DNA from: a virus
IMG/VR virus record: IMGVR_UViG_3300031962_000015
Location: 1-34,460 of that record
DNA length: 34,460 bases
Direction: 5' to 3' (one strand)
Shown here: piece by piece, positions 21,522-29,182 of the stretch
Position numbering within the stretch: the stretch's first letter is position 1
Layout of the letters: every line of letters starts with the position of its first letter
Position numbers and translations under genes: made by a program
The notes under the pieces: model-generated
Seen by the model: the letters and a program-made list of their open reading frames with translations, nothing else
The model's database searches: none
Told to the model about the DNA's origin: nothing

Positions 21522-21809
21522 ATGAAAATTTCAGTTGATGGTGTAGATCTATTCACACTTACAGACACACAAAAACAGGTTATTAAGAATGATGTTCTTG
21601 AAGAGATATTCAATGACGATATGAAACGTCGCTTACAGTGGGTTTTAATACATAAGTATGAGCAATGCTTTGAGGCTCTAAAAAAAGAATGGGAACCTAA
21701 GTTAGCTGCAAATGGTATAAAAGCTATTCCTACTGATAAAGATGAACTTGCACAGCTTATTTTTAGTCAGCCGAACTATAAAAACCGTTCTGCGAGAGAA
21801 ACTTCATAA
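21522..21809 (+). CDS. Small conserved-looking phage protein
   Basis: The product is 95 residues starting MKISVDGVDLFTLTDTQKQV after AGAAGGGA. The central FNDDMKRRLQWVLIHKYEQC and the ending AQLIFSQPNYKNRSARE are a pattern I recall from unnamed proteins in uncultured podoviruses and aquatic phages near fibre genes. It is helical and soluble with balanced charge. No function is known to me. The gene follows the C1q-like group by 12 bases. Confidence 0.75.
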   Translation: MKISVDGVDLFTLTDTQKQVIKNDVLEEIFNDDMKRRLQWVLIHKYEQCFEALKKEWEPKLAANGIKAIPTDKDELAQLIFSQPNYKNRSARETS

Positions 21810-21826
21810 AAGAAAAAGGAGGGTAT

Positions 21827-22114
21827 ATGTCTGTAGCATTTATAGTAGTAATAATAACTTTCTGTGGCATGAGTTATCAATGTATTCAAAAATATAAAAA
21901 CAAAAGATATACAATCACTTTAGATACAACCGTAAAAGTACCTGATATTAAGATAACTCCAACGGAAAATAGAAATCCAGCAGAGAGTAAATACCCAATA
22001 AAAGGTCCATATACTAGATATTTAGATAACGATGAGCCAGGAAAAAAAGTTGATTATCCTCATGCTGTTTATGGAGAACTACCAAAAGATATCGATATGA
22101 GTATTGAAAGCTAA
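21827..22114 (+). CDS. Single-span membrane-anchored protein, paralogue 2
   Basis: The product is 95 residues after AAAAAGGAGGG. Residues 1-20 (MSVAFIVVIITFCGMSYQC) are an N-terminal membrane anchor followed by a basic stretch (KYKNKR). Then come YTITLDTTVKVPDIKITPTE and an acidic, Pro-rich tail. It shares its design with the gene at 19220, though the tail is longer. The two bracket the triplicated fibre genes. Inner-membrane anchoring with a periplasmic tail, or the reverse, cannot be settled from sequence alone. Confidence 0.6.
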   Translation: MSVAFIVVIITFCGMSYQCIQKYKNKRYTITLDTTVKVPDIKITPTENRNPAESKYPIKGPYTRYLDNDEPGKKVDYPHAVYGELPKDIDMSIES

Positions 22115-22130
22115 GTTTAAGGAGAAAGTA

Positions 22131-23735
22131 GTGGCAAAAGCAAAACAAAGAACTAGTCTTAATCCTCTTGATTATATGGGTGTAGAGCCAGGATCTCCAA
22201 GTAACTTTTCTATACAAACAAGAAATCCTGCTTCTAGTGACTATAATGGTTATAATATTGGGGATGAGTGGCTCAATTCTAATACTCAAAATACCTATAA
22301 ACTAGTAAATAAAGCTGGATTATCTGCTACTTGGGTTCTTCTTGGTGGTTCTGCTACTTCTATTAGTTTTGATACTGACAGTGGTATTGCTACAACAAGT
22401 GGTGGTACTATTAACATGGATGGTAGTACTAATATTCATACCACAGGAGCAGGAAATACAGTCACCACATTTTTGAATACAAATTTGACTGGTCTTGGTA
22501 CTGTAACTGCTACTAATTTTCATGCTACTGGTTCTTTAACTTTAGACTTTGCTACTAATGGAGTACTTCAAACAGATGGATCTGGTCATGTTAGCGCTAC
22601 ATCTGGTTCTGATGGTCAGTTGCTTATCAGTTCTTCCGTTGGAGTTCCTACCTGGGCAAATATTACTTCATTAGGTGGTACTATTGCTATAACCAATGGT
22701 CATCATACTATTAATTTAGAAACTAATACTGACGTTGCTATCACTTATAATGCTGATGCTGGTTCTGCTACTCCAGCAGCTGGTGCTCTAACTCTAGCAG
22801 GTGGTACTGGGATAACAACTTCAGGAGCTGGCTCTACAGTTACTTTTAATTTAACATCTCCTGTTACTGTTGCACATGGCGGTACTTCTTCCACTTCTCT
22901 TACTCAGTACAATGTTTTAGTGGGTAATAATACTTCTGCAATATCTACAATAGCTCCCTCAGCAACTTCTGGGGTCCCATTGATATCCCAAGGCGCTGCA
23001 TCTAATCCTGCTTATGGAACAGCTGTGGTAGCTGGTGGTGGTACTGGAGCAACTACTTTAACATCTCATGGAGTATTAGTAGGTGCTGGCACTTCTGCAG
23101 TATCTGGACTAACAGCTGGAACTAATGGACAGGTTCTTATTGGATCTACTGGCGCAAATCCAGCATTTTCAACACTTACTTCTAGTGATGGCTCTGTTAC
23201 CTTTACTACTGGTGCGCATACATTAGATTTGAAGGCTACTGGAGGAGGTGGAGGCGGAGGAGCATTAGTATTTATAGCAAAACAACTTGCCTCATCAGTT
23301 ACTTCTATTACTTTTACTTCAGGAATAACTGCTACCTATAATAACTATTTTTTACTATTTGATAGTCTTGGGCCATATGGTTCTGGAGTTGGTTCTTGCA
23401 GATATTGGCTACAGCTCTCTACTGATGGTGGGGCGACCTATATTAATACTGGATATAATGATTCATTAACATATATAGAGATAGGAATAGCTTCGTCTAC
23501 TGATTTTATTATTGGTGGATATCAGTATCTATACAATCTTACTTCTGGATTTAGTTTAATTACTACTGAAGGAAGAACTCGTTGGGTACGTTCGGTTTCT
23601 GGTACAGCTAGCACAACACAAGAAGGTGGCGCTTACGCTGCTGGATCGATAGTGTGCAATGCTTTTAAGATTTTTACTAGTAATGGATCTACTTTTAGCG
23701 GCAACTTTACTCTTTATGGATATACAGAATCATAA
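22131..23735 (+). CDS. Long repeat-rich tail fibre with distinct C-terminal tip
   Basis: The frame is open from a TTG at 22104, but AAGGAG at 22119-22124 indicates the GTG at 22131, giving 534 residues. Residues 25-65 carry the IGDEWLNSNTQNTYKL module also found in the fibre at 12940. Residues 66-380 are Gly/Thr/Ser repeats, including HGVLVGAGTSAVSGLTAGTN units shared with the fibre at 16919. A run of seven Gly precedes a clearly different C-terminal domain of about 150 residues (FIAKQLASSVTSITFTSGIT to FSGNFTLYGY), probably the receptor-binding tip. It ends the fibre block and is followed by a hairpin terminator. Confidence 0.8.
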   Translation: MAKAKQRTSLNPLDYMGVEPGSPSNFSIQTRNPASSDYNGYNIGDEWLNSNTQNTYKLVNKAGLSATWVLLGGSATSISFDTDSGIATTSGGTINMDGSTNIHTTGAGNTVTTFLNTNLTGLGTVTATNFHATGSLTLDFATNGVLQTDGSGHVSATSGSDGQLLISSSVGVPTWANITSLGGTIAITNGHHTINLETNTDVAITYNADAGSATPAAGALTLAGGTGITTSGAGSTVTFNLTSPVTVAHGGTSSTSLTQYNVLVGNNTSAISTIAPSATSGVPLISQGAASNPAYGTAVVAGGGTGATTLTSHGVLVGAGTSAVSGLTAGTNGQVLIGSTGANPAFSTLTSSDGSVTFTTGAHTLDLKATGGGGGGGALVFIAKQLASSVTSITFTSGITATYNNYFLLFDSLGPYGSGVGSCRYWLQLSTDGGATYINTGYNDSLTYIEIGIASSTDFIIGGYQYLYNLTSGFSLITTEGRTRWVRSVSGTASTTQEGGAYAAGSIVCNAFKIFTSNGSTFSGNFTLYGYTES

Positions 23736-23771
23736 GTTATCTTGATTCATCTACTTTCTCTTTCCTTTTTT

Positions 23772-23807
23772 ACTCATCTTCTAACAAGCAATTGTTGGGG
23801 GATGAGT
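23772..23807 (+). terminator. 16-bp hairpin with GCAA tetraloop between convergent operons
   Basis: The arm 23772-23787 pairs with 23792-23807 along all 16 positions with a few G-U wobbles, closed by a GNRA-type loop (GCAA). The wobbles are G-U only in the plus-strand RNA, so the stem suits rightward transcription after the fibre genes. The following T run (TTACTCTTTA) is imperfect. Confidence 0.7.
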
Positions 23808-24511
23808 TACTCTTTACCATCACGAACAGCAATTATTTCACGTATTCTTGTAATGGCTGTACGAAATTTATTGGCTGGTAGATCTGCAAGGGATTGTATT
23901 TTATAGCCATCCATGATCTCTTCAGCTATATCGAGATATTCACCAAGCTCATACTCGATTTCATCAAGCTGTTCTTTAGTGATTGTTTCATAGGACTGCT
24001 CTTTAGGATTGTATTTCTTTGAGGGCCCTTTAGCGAGTATCTTACGAGAGTCTATCATAGCTACTTCACCGTCATCATCATCATCTTTAGCAACAATGCC
24101 AACCAACGATGCGTATGAATGCCTCTTGAGTGTCTCTAGATAGCTCCCAAACGATTGTATATCATTTTTAGGGGGCGTTATTCTTACTTGGGTCTCTATC
24201 CATTGACCAGATGCATGACCGAGACGTGTGTGGAGAATTGATTGCCCATCATCGTTAGTTCTTATTTGTTGTAGAACTGAGAGACTATTTTTAGTGAGTG
24301 GTCCACGTGATGCTTGTACTAAAGCAGCGAAATCAGCGTATTTACGAGAGAAGTAAGGATTAGTAGAATTAAACCCAGCCACAGAAAATTCACTTTGAGC
24401 AGCAGCCAAAGCAGCATACAGCATGTCAAGATCCTTAGACTGTGTTTGTGGATTGTTAGCCAGATTATTGATCGCCTGCAAGATGTCCTGTAACGTCGCC
24501 TCATTAGCCAT
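23807..24511 (-). CDS. ERF-family single-strand annealing protein 1
   Basis: The product is 234 residues. Residues 32-66 (YAALAAAQSEFSVAGFNSTN and FSRKYADFAALVQ) match the ERF opening of an ALAxAQ helix and a KYADL-type motif. PLTKNSLSVLQQ and TRLGHASGQWIE (94-106) match the next ERF segments. Residues 121-150 (SFGSYLETLKRHSYASLVGI followed by AKDDDDDGE) correspond to the signature before the acidic run. The C-terminal 80 residues are helical and acidic. ERF proteins promote annealing of single strands during phage recombination and circularisation. It is last of a four-gene minus-strand operon holding a second ERF protein. Confidence 0.85.
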   Translation of the reverse strand: MANEATLQDILQAINNLANNPQTQSKDLDMLYAALAAAQSEFSVAGFNSTNPYFSRKYADFAALVQASRGPLTKNSLSVLQQIRTNDDGQSILHTRLGHASGQWIETQVRITPPKNDIQSFGSYLETLKRHSYASLVGIVAKDDDDDGEVAMIDSRKILAKGPSKKYNPKEQSYETITKEQLDEIEYELGEYLDIAEEIMDGYKIQSLADLPANKFRTAITRIREIIAVRDGKE

Positions 24512-24535
24512 AGGTAGTATTTCTTCTTTTTTGAG

Positions 24536-24865
24536 TTATTCATAGAGTATATCTAGTAGCCCTATTATTCTTTTTTTACACTTCTTTTTTTCTTCATTAT
24601 CACTGGTTATATCTTGCTTGTTTCTAAACAGGATGTTTTTCACATGAAGGAGATCTCGTCGATAAGCAGCAAGCTCAGTCTGCTCTTGTTCTTCTGCAGT
24701 TCTGGATTGCTCTATGCTTGCTATAGTTATTTCATCTATCTTTTTTATGATTTCATCTATTAGATGCTTGAGAGCGTTATACTTACCACTACGTTGACGA
24801 TCATTCTTACCAATAAGCTCCTTTATCAGTATCTGAAATGCGTCTGGGCATTTAAAATCGATCAT
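24536..24865 (-). CDS. Small coiled-coil protein between two ERF genes
   Basis: The product is 109 residues (MIDFKCPDAFQILIKELIGK). It is Lys, Glu and Ile rich and predicted helical throughout, with a long charged stretch (SIEQSRTAEEQEQTELAAYR) and a basic segment near the end (KKKCKKRI). The stop of the upstream ERF gene is immediately followed by its ATG, so translation is coupled. No family is recognised. Its place between two annealing proteins suggests a recombination partner, for example a single-strand-binding or adaptor protein, without direct evidence. Confidence 0.7.
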   Translation of the reverse strand: MIDFKCPDAFQILIKELIGKNDRQRSGKYNALKHLIDEIIKKIDEITIASIEQSRTAEEQEQTELAAYRRDLLHVKNILFRNKQDITSDNEEKKKCKKRIIGLLDILYE

Positions 24866-25453
24866 TTATTGTCCCTGTAGAGTCTTGATTATCTCACTTG
24901 CATCTTTTGACGCAACCTCTTCCAGGGATTTGATATTATACTTTTTAAGGATGCGATCAACTATCTCTTGAGATCTTTCTTTACCACTTAATAACTTTTT
25001 AATGAATCCTATCTGCTTCTCTGTTGCCATACCCATATCACGTGCCTCTACCTGATTACTACCTTTATTATACTCATGATCATCTACATCTGATTCATCT
25101 GCATAGAGCCCTAATATGGTCATAGCGCTATATCTTCTTGCGTAGCTAAGAGCTGCTCCATATCGTTGGTTTTCATTCGTTATGGGTGATTTTTCATCGT
25201 TAGCTATTAACGCCCTTGATGATATAGATTCACCACTAACATGCATGAGTCTGGTTTCGAGGATAGGACATTGATAGTCTTTATCGACGATCTCTGATTG
25301 GGTGAATAGAATACCTTCATCCATAAGAGCATCATCAACAGCAACGAGGATAGATTTGAGAGTTGCGTACTTATTACGCTGACCATTTCTATCAAATGCT
25401 ACTGTCTTAAAGTTTCTACGAGCTTTGATGAGAGCCTTAGTTATCTCTATCAT
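24866..25453 (-). CDS. ERF-family single-strand annealing protein 2
   Basis: The product is 195 residues. Residues 1-45 (KALIKARRNFKTVAFDRNGQ then NKYATLKSILVAVDDAL) and LETRLMHVSGESI (65-77) follow ERF order. Residues 99-117 (GAALSYARRYSAMTILGLY) are the clearest ERF signature, followed by an acidic DESDVDD. The last 50 residues (ATEKQIGFIKKLLSGKERSQ) form the helical C-terminal module often appended to phage annealing proteins. It starts in a TAATG overlap with the gene before it. Two full ERF proteins in one operon is uncommon; both keep the core motifs, so neither looks like a remnant. Confidence 0.88.
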   Translation of the reverse strand: MIEITKALIKARRNFKTVAFDRNGQRNKYATLKSILVAVDDALMDEGILFTQSEIVDKDYQCPILETRLMHVSGESISSRALIANDEKSPITNENQRYGAALSYARRYSAMTILGLYADESDVDDHEYNKGSNQVEARDMGMATEKQIGFIKKLLSGKERSQEIVDRILKKYNIKSLEEVASKDASEIIKTLQGQ

Positions 25454-25695
25454 TATGACTCCTTCACAATTTTTCGAGCTCTTTCCAAGATAGATATATC
25501 ATCTATGAAGTTGATCTCATTGCATATAGTAAGGGAGTGGTGGAGATCAAGAATCTCCTGTGCTACCCGTTTAAGTTCGTCTTTACGACGAGTGAGTTTG
25601 TCGCTTCTGCGATTGATCTCATCTTCGAGATCATAGAAGTCGTCGATAGCCCGTAGAGCCATCTTAGTTTGAAAATATACAATATCTTTATGCAT
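25453..25695 (-). CDS. Small coiled-coil protein, first gene of the ERF operon
   Basis: The product is 80 residues (MHKDIVYFQTKMALRAIDDF). Residues 12-55 form a continuous charged helix (LEDEINRRSDKLTRRKDELK), likely a coiled-coil dimer. Its stop overlaps the ATG of the ERF gene by one base (TAATG), a sign of coupling. No family is recognised. Being first in the operon it may be a recombination accessory or regulator. Its start is supported by conserved frame rather than by a strong ribosome site. Confidence 0.65.
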   Translation of the reverse strand: MHKDIVYFQTKMALRAIDDFYDLEDEINRRSDKLTRRKDELKRVAQEILDLHHSLTICNEINFIDDISILERARKIVKES

Positions 25696-25776
25696 GATGT
25701 TTACTTTTTCTCTGATTAGTTATATTCTCCCACCTATATAAAAAGTAACTTCCTAAAGGTTACGATTTATACAAAT

Positions 25777-25785
25777 AGTATAACA
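25777..25785 (-). promoter_or_regulatory. Candidate promoter of the ERF operon
   Basis: On the minus strand TG-T-TATACT (25785-25777) is an extended -10. No convincing -35 is present. It lies about 80 bases before the first operon gene. Confidence 0.5.
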
Positions 25786-25805
25786 AATTGACAGAAAAAA
25801 AGAAA

Positions 25806-25883
25806 CTTGAAAGAGAACTGGTTAGATGCGAAATCTAATCGCAATTCTCTATATTTCAAGCACATCCCCCTAAGGGATTTTTT
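25806..25883 (+). ncRNA. Structured RNA element with terminator-like end
   Basis: CTTGAAA (25806-25812) pairs with TTTCAAG (25854-25860). GAGAA (25813-25817) pairs with TTCTC (25845-25849). GGTTAGAT (25820-25827) pairs with ATCTAATC (25833-25840) around a GCGAA loop. Together this is a 20-bp interrupted hairpin with asymmetric bulges. A second stem, ATCCC/GGGAT (25864-25878), ends in five T (25879-25883), as in an intrinsic terminator. A small RNA, a leader attenuator for the plus-strand genes downstream, or a replication-origin structure are all possible. TTGACA lies at 25788-25793 but has no good -10 at the right distance. No RNA family is recognised. Confidence 0.5.
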
Positions 25884-25958
25884 CAATCGAGGAGCTTTGT
25901 TTATTTGTGCCTTAGAACACTTATAAACGATAAATATTCCCTACCAGGAGAACACTTT

Positions 25959-26003
25959 ATGAAATTACAAGAAGTAATAACGAAACAAAATGTATCATGC
26001 TAA
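25959..26003 (+). CDS. 14-residue leader peptide overlapping the next gene
   Basis: ATG at 25959 has a good AGGAGA site (25946-25951) and encodes MKLQEVITKQNVSC. Its stop overlaps the ATG at 25997. The following gene has no ribosome site of its own, so this short frame probably serves translational coupling. A sequencing or programmed frameshift joining the two frames is an alternative. Confidence 0.45.
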   Translation: MKLQEVITKQNVSC

Positions 26004-27100
26004 ACATACAAAGTCAAGCAAGATACTCATCTTTTTTTAAAAATGCTCTAGATAAAATGAAGTCAGCTACTAGTATTTCACATAGAATGGAATTGTTTAG
26101 AGAAATAATGGAAGAAGCTCCTGATTATGTTCGTTCTATTGTTGAGGCTCTTATATATGAAGATCTTTGTCTCTGGAAAGGGCGCTCTAAGCCGCAGATA
26201 TTCCGTGCTCAAAATATAGGATGTTCTCGTGAATGGTATAGTAAGGTAACTACCTGGTTACATGCAATGGGTGTTATAAACAAGCTCACTAAAAAAGATC
26301 CTGCTTATGATTATAAGAAAAACTTTATCTGTGAGTATGCTGTAGCTTCATGGGTTCTACACCCCTTTATGCTCGATTACTTTAGATACATTATGCCTAA
26401 AGTTATAGATGCTATTCTCTTTTTCATAAGGAAAGCAGTTCCTTTATGGAGAACGTTTTTTAATCAGTTCACACTCTTAATACAATCCGTTAGGATTAAG
26501 AGTCTTTCTCTTGTATCTTCATCTTCTTCTTGTGGACCTAATCCTGATATCATGGAGTACTATGTGAAGAATCCAATATCTCACACAATCAAAAGTATCC
26601 CTAATTTGACCAAAGCAGAGCAAATACAGCTTACAGCCTTTCGAGATGACATCATAAATAGGGCTTGGACGATTACATCTCAACGGAGAGATAAGATTGA
26701 GAGTGTATTTGGGTATCTATTCAAAACTTGTGTAAACATTTCTCACAGTTTAAATTTGGAGCCTGATTACAAATTCTCTCAACAACTAGGAGAGACGCTT
26801 AAAGAGAATCCTTCAATGGGAAATCCTTTACCTATGAACAATGAGCCAGTCAATGAAGCTCTTAAAAGCTTTACAAATATAAGCAAACGAGCAGAGCCAC
26901 AAAAAGAGTGGAAGCAAAAGATACCAGGATCTGTAAGAGCTACTCCTATAAAAATTGATGCTCCTGTTGATTATATTCGCAAAGATCAGTGCGAAAATCC
27001 TGATGAAGTTGCTCGCAAACTTGAAAATCCAGTGTATTTGTCTAATTTAAAGAAGCTTATGGGTACAAATGCTAAAGTTGTGCCTAACTTTTTAAAGTGA
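25997..27100 (+). CDS. Hypothetical protein, possible replication initiator or DNA-binding protein
   Basis: The product is 367 residues and not recognised. Residues 45-100 (VEALIYEDLCLWKGRSKPQI then NIGCSREWYSKVTTWLHAMG) look like a winged-helix region, as in replication initiators. Residues 115-170 are hydrophobic and aromatic with a Ser-rich linker after them (SLSLVSSSSSCG). Residues 200-245 form another helical domain (NLTKAEQIQLTAFRDDIINR). The C-terminus is polar. No helicase or primase motif was seen. It is the largest gene of the early-type block, next to a divergent structured region, which fits a replication or regulatory role. Start by coupling is discussed at the leader peptide. 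Confidence 0.6.
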   Translation: MLNIQSQARYSSFFKNALDKMKSATSISHRMELFREIMEEAPDYVRSIVEALIYEDLCLWKGRSKPQIFRAQNIGCSREWYSKVTTWLHAMGVINKLTKKDPAYDYKKNFICEYAVASWVLHPFMLDYFRYIMPKVIDAILFFIRKAVPLWRTFFNQFTLLIQSVRIKSLSLVSSSSSCGPNPDIMEYYVKNPISHTIKSIPNLTKAEQIQLTAFRDDIINRAWTITSQRRDKIESVFGYLFKTCVNISHSLNLEPDYKFSQQLGETLKENPSMGNPLPMNNEPVNEALKSFTNISKRAEPQKEWKQKIPGSVRATPIKIDAPVDYIRKDQCENPDEVARKLENPVYLSNLKKLMGTNAKVVPNFLK

Positions 27101-27122
27101 TTTACTCTTACTAAGGAGTTTT

Positions 27123-27524
27123 ATGGGAAAAAAGGAATATAAAGAAGCAATAAAAAAAGATTTAACTGAGTTTATGCTTAAGGCTTTAGACGCAGCAGAT
27201 AAGCATAACAAAAACTTAGCTAGATCTTCTTGTTCTTCAGCAGTAAATAATTTTGATTATCGTGCATTAGATCAAGAGATAAATCGACAGCGTTCTGAGT
27301 ATTACTTCTTTTTAAGAGAATTCTTTGACATATATCTTATTGATGAAAAAGCCATGGGTATTCTTCATGATGAGAGCTTTAAAGAAATAAACCTATTCGT
27401 TAAGAATAATATTGCTCTATACCTTGACCATCTAAAGAGTGAAATAACACGCAATACCTTGTTGATCTATGATCTCATTAGAATAACTGCAGCTACTAAG
27501 GAGTTTACATGGGACAAGAATTAA
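27123..27524 (+). CDS. Small helical hypothetical protein
   Basis: The product is 133 residues after CTAAGGAGTTTT. It is helical and charged (KALDAADKHNKNLARSSCSS, YRALDQEINRQRSEYYFFLR). No domain is recognised. It overlaps the next gene by 16 bases. The ribosome-site context ACTAAGGAGTTT recurs before the next gene, so the two are likely cotranscribed with the gene at 25997. Confidence 0.65.
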   Translation: MGKKEYKEAIKKDLTEFMLKALDAADKHNKNLARSSCSSAVNNFDYRALDQEINRQRSEYYFFLREFFDIYLIDEKAMGILHDESFKEINLFVKNNIALYLDHLKSEITRNTLLIYDLIRITAATKEFTWDKN

Positions 27525-27838
27525 GAGATCAGATGTTTATATCAAGAGTATTGACGTGGAACAACAAATGGGATCTCATAGAGAAGACTATACAGGCTAA
27601 TCCTGTATTTCTAGATCCTAACTTTCCTCTCAATGACATTATGGTTGTATTTGAAGAAGTAATGGCTCTTGGAAAACAAATCAAAGAAGATATTGAAAAA
27701 TATTACAAAGATAAGGAATATTTAGCAGGAGGATTTAATAAAATGCTAAAGCATCATGAAGCTGCAGAAGAACTTTATAACATACTTAAAAGACTTCAAC
27801 AGCAAAAGAAGCAAGAAACATCTGCCAGTTCTTCGTAA
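27509..27838 (+). CDS. Small helical hypothetical protein
   Basis: The product is 109 residues (MGQELRDQMFISRVLTWNNK) after ACTAAGGAGTTTAC within the end of the previous gene. The middle is helical (NDIMVVFEEVMALGKQIKED), and the C-terminus is Gln/Lys then Ser-rich. It is not recognised. It ends the early-type block, about 90 bases before the small terminase. Confidence 0.65.
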   Translation: MGQELRDQMFISRVLTWNNKWDLIEKTIQANPVFLDPNFPLNDIMVVFEEVMALGKQIKEDIEKYYKDKEYLAGGFNKMLKHHEAAEELYNILKRLQQQKKQETSASSS

Positions 27839-27925
27839 GATTTATATCTCACTTTTAAAAACATTAGACAGCTATATGCTTAATATATGAGTGAATTGAT
27901 GTAGATTTTTGAAAAAGGAGCCACT

Positions 27926-28453
27926 ATGAAGCAAGAAACCCCCCACTCTAACAGGTCCCCTGAAAAAAGAATAAAAACTCAAGGTCCGCCAAAGTGGCGA
28001 GAAGACCTTATGGATATGGGTATTATGAACGTCCTCACCATGCGTGACGATATACTCATAGACATGGGTAAGGAGCTCGTTCAATGGGCTCAGAATTCTA
28101 TGAAGGATCCAGCAAGTGAAAATATAACCGTTGGTGAGTTCTTCGCCCTTAAAGGAATCTCAGCCGACTGCTATCAAAGATGGGCAAGAAGGAATGAGGA
28201 ATTTGCCTCTCTGATTAAGTTCGCCAAGCAGCTTATAGGGTACAAGCTTGTTAAGGGTCTTACCTTTAAGAGACTAGAGCCAAAGGCTGTCTTATTCATG
28301 CTGCATAATTATGATCCTGAGTGGAAAGATATGGAACAGTACCATGATGAACGGGCTAAGGCTCTCAAAGCTGATGAGCTCGCTAGCCAGAACATCACGG
28401 TGGTTATGGAGAAATTTCCAGATTCTAAGTTGGTGCCCGTTAAAGAGGATTAG
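27926..28453 (+). CDS. Terminase small subunit (probable)
   Basis: The product is 175 residues after AAAAAGGAGCC. Residues 68-90 (TVGEFFALKGISADCYQRWA) have the form of the DNA-recognising helix-turn-helix of small terminases. Residues 92-125 (FASLIKFAKQLIGYKLVKGL, then RLEPKAVLFML) are followed by HNYDPEWKD, a pattern I associate with phage small terminases. Its role is to recognise packaging sites and feed the large subunit. The large subunit begins about 1.9 kb later, with an inserted minus-strand block between them. It overlaps the minus-strand gene by 14 bases at the 3' ends. Confidence 0.65.
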   Translation: MKQETPHSNRSPEKRIKTQGPPKWREDLMDMGIMNVLTMRDDILIDMGKELVQWAQNSMKDPASENITVGEFFALKGISADCYQRWARRNEEFASLIKFAKQLIGYKLVKGLTFKRLEPKAVLFMLHNYDPEWKDMEQYHDERAKALKADELASQNITVVMEKFPDSKLVPVKED

Positions 28454-28787
28454 TTTCTTTTGCTTTTGCTTCGCTATGCTTTTGCTGAATGTGTTTAGCT
28501 AATTTCATAGTTATTTTGCTTCTTCCAAAAAAAACATCTCGAATATATCGTATAGCTAAATAATGTTCATAATCAAAAAGAGCATCTACATATTCAAATA
28601 GTTTCTGTTCAAATTTTTCAGCCTCTCTTTTATATCCATCTATCTCTTCTTCTGACATTTCAATAGCAGTCGTTTCAGCATGACAATTACAATCACCTAT
28701 GACATCTATAAGATCTTTAATACGAGTAATAACTAAGTTGAGATTATTTTCTTCTATAAACTGTTCTTTATCTTCTTTACTTATCAT
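28440..28787 (-). CDS. Small acidic helical protein, paralogue of the gene at 29239
   Basis: The product is 115 residues. It is helical and acidic with two His/Cys residues (DCNCHAETTAIEMSEEEIDG). It shares with the gene at 29239 the order IKDLIDV, then a D--HAET-type segment, a Y-x-K/R-x-A-x-x-F/YE stretch, and D-L-D--H----Y and KI near the end. The two therefore look like diverged paralogues. AAAGGAG precedes the ATG on the minus strand. Function is unknown; a small early protein that modifies host functions is one possibility. Its 3' end overlaps the small-terminase gene. Confidence 0.65.
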   Translation of the reverse strand: MISKEDKEQFIEENNLNLVITRIKDLIDVIGDCNCHAETTAIEMSEEEIDGYKREAEKFEQKLFEYVDALFDYEHYLAIRYIRDVFFGRSKITMKLAKHIQQKHSEAKAKETNPL

Positions 28788-28799
28788 TGATTACTCCTT

Positions 28800-29153
28800 T
28801 TAAACAAGACTAACATCATGTTTTTTTGTCTTTTTCTGTACGTACTCCATGTACATTCTTTGAGTCAATTGACGCAGCACAATAGTAAGAGTTGTTAGCT
28901 CTTCTCTTGATAAACTATCATAAGATTCTTCATAAGATATCAGCTTATCAACAAAAACTACCACATGATTAATATTTCTAAGGCTTATCATTTCCACATC
29001 GCATTCACTAACAAACTCATCAATTGTTTTATATTCTGTAGTTTCATTAGTTTTTTTATCAAGCAATCCTATAGGAAATGGATATTTCACGTTAGGTATT
29101 TTATCTTGAAGGATACTCAATATCTTTTTTATATCTTCAATAGATGTTGCCAC
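28800..29153 (-). CDS. Small hypothetical protein
   Basis: The product is 117 residues from a GTG start (AAGGAAT upstream on the minus strand). It is mostly helical, with GLLDKKTNETTEYKTIDEFV in the centre and a helix near the end (LTTLTIVLRQLTQRMYMEYV). It is not recognised. Its start lies 30 bases below a 37-bp perfect palindrome, which may control it. It is 12 bases before the next minus-strand gene, so the three genes form one transcription unit. Confidence 0.65.
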   Translation of the reverse strand: MATSIEDIKKILSILQDKIPNVKYPFPIGLLDKKTNETTEYKTIDEFVSECDVEMISLRNINHVVVFVDKLISYEESYDSLSREELTTLTIVLRQLTQRMYMEYVQKKTKKHDVSLV

Positions 29154-29182
29154 TATTTATTCCTTAGTTTTATTAATCAGTA

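Larger units (their letters stand above)
25696..25958. other. Divergent gene-free control region
   Basis: There is no coding sequence. It contains a minus-strand extended -10 (25777-25785), the structured element at 25806-25883 and a further hairpin. In that hairpin GTTTAT (25899-25904) pairs with ATAAAC (25923-25928) and GTG (25907-25909) with CAC (25918-25920). It separates the leftward recombination operon from the rightward early-type genes, a usual place for early control and for a replication origin. Confidence 0.6.

Noticed and set aside
25788-25793. TTGACA as a -35 for the structured RNA
   Set aside because: No -10 occurs at 16-18 bases downstream, and a start from it would fall within the hairpin arm.
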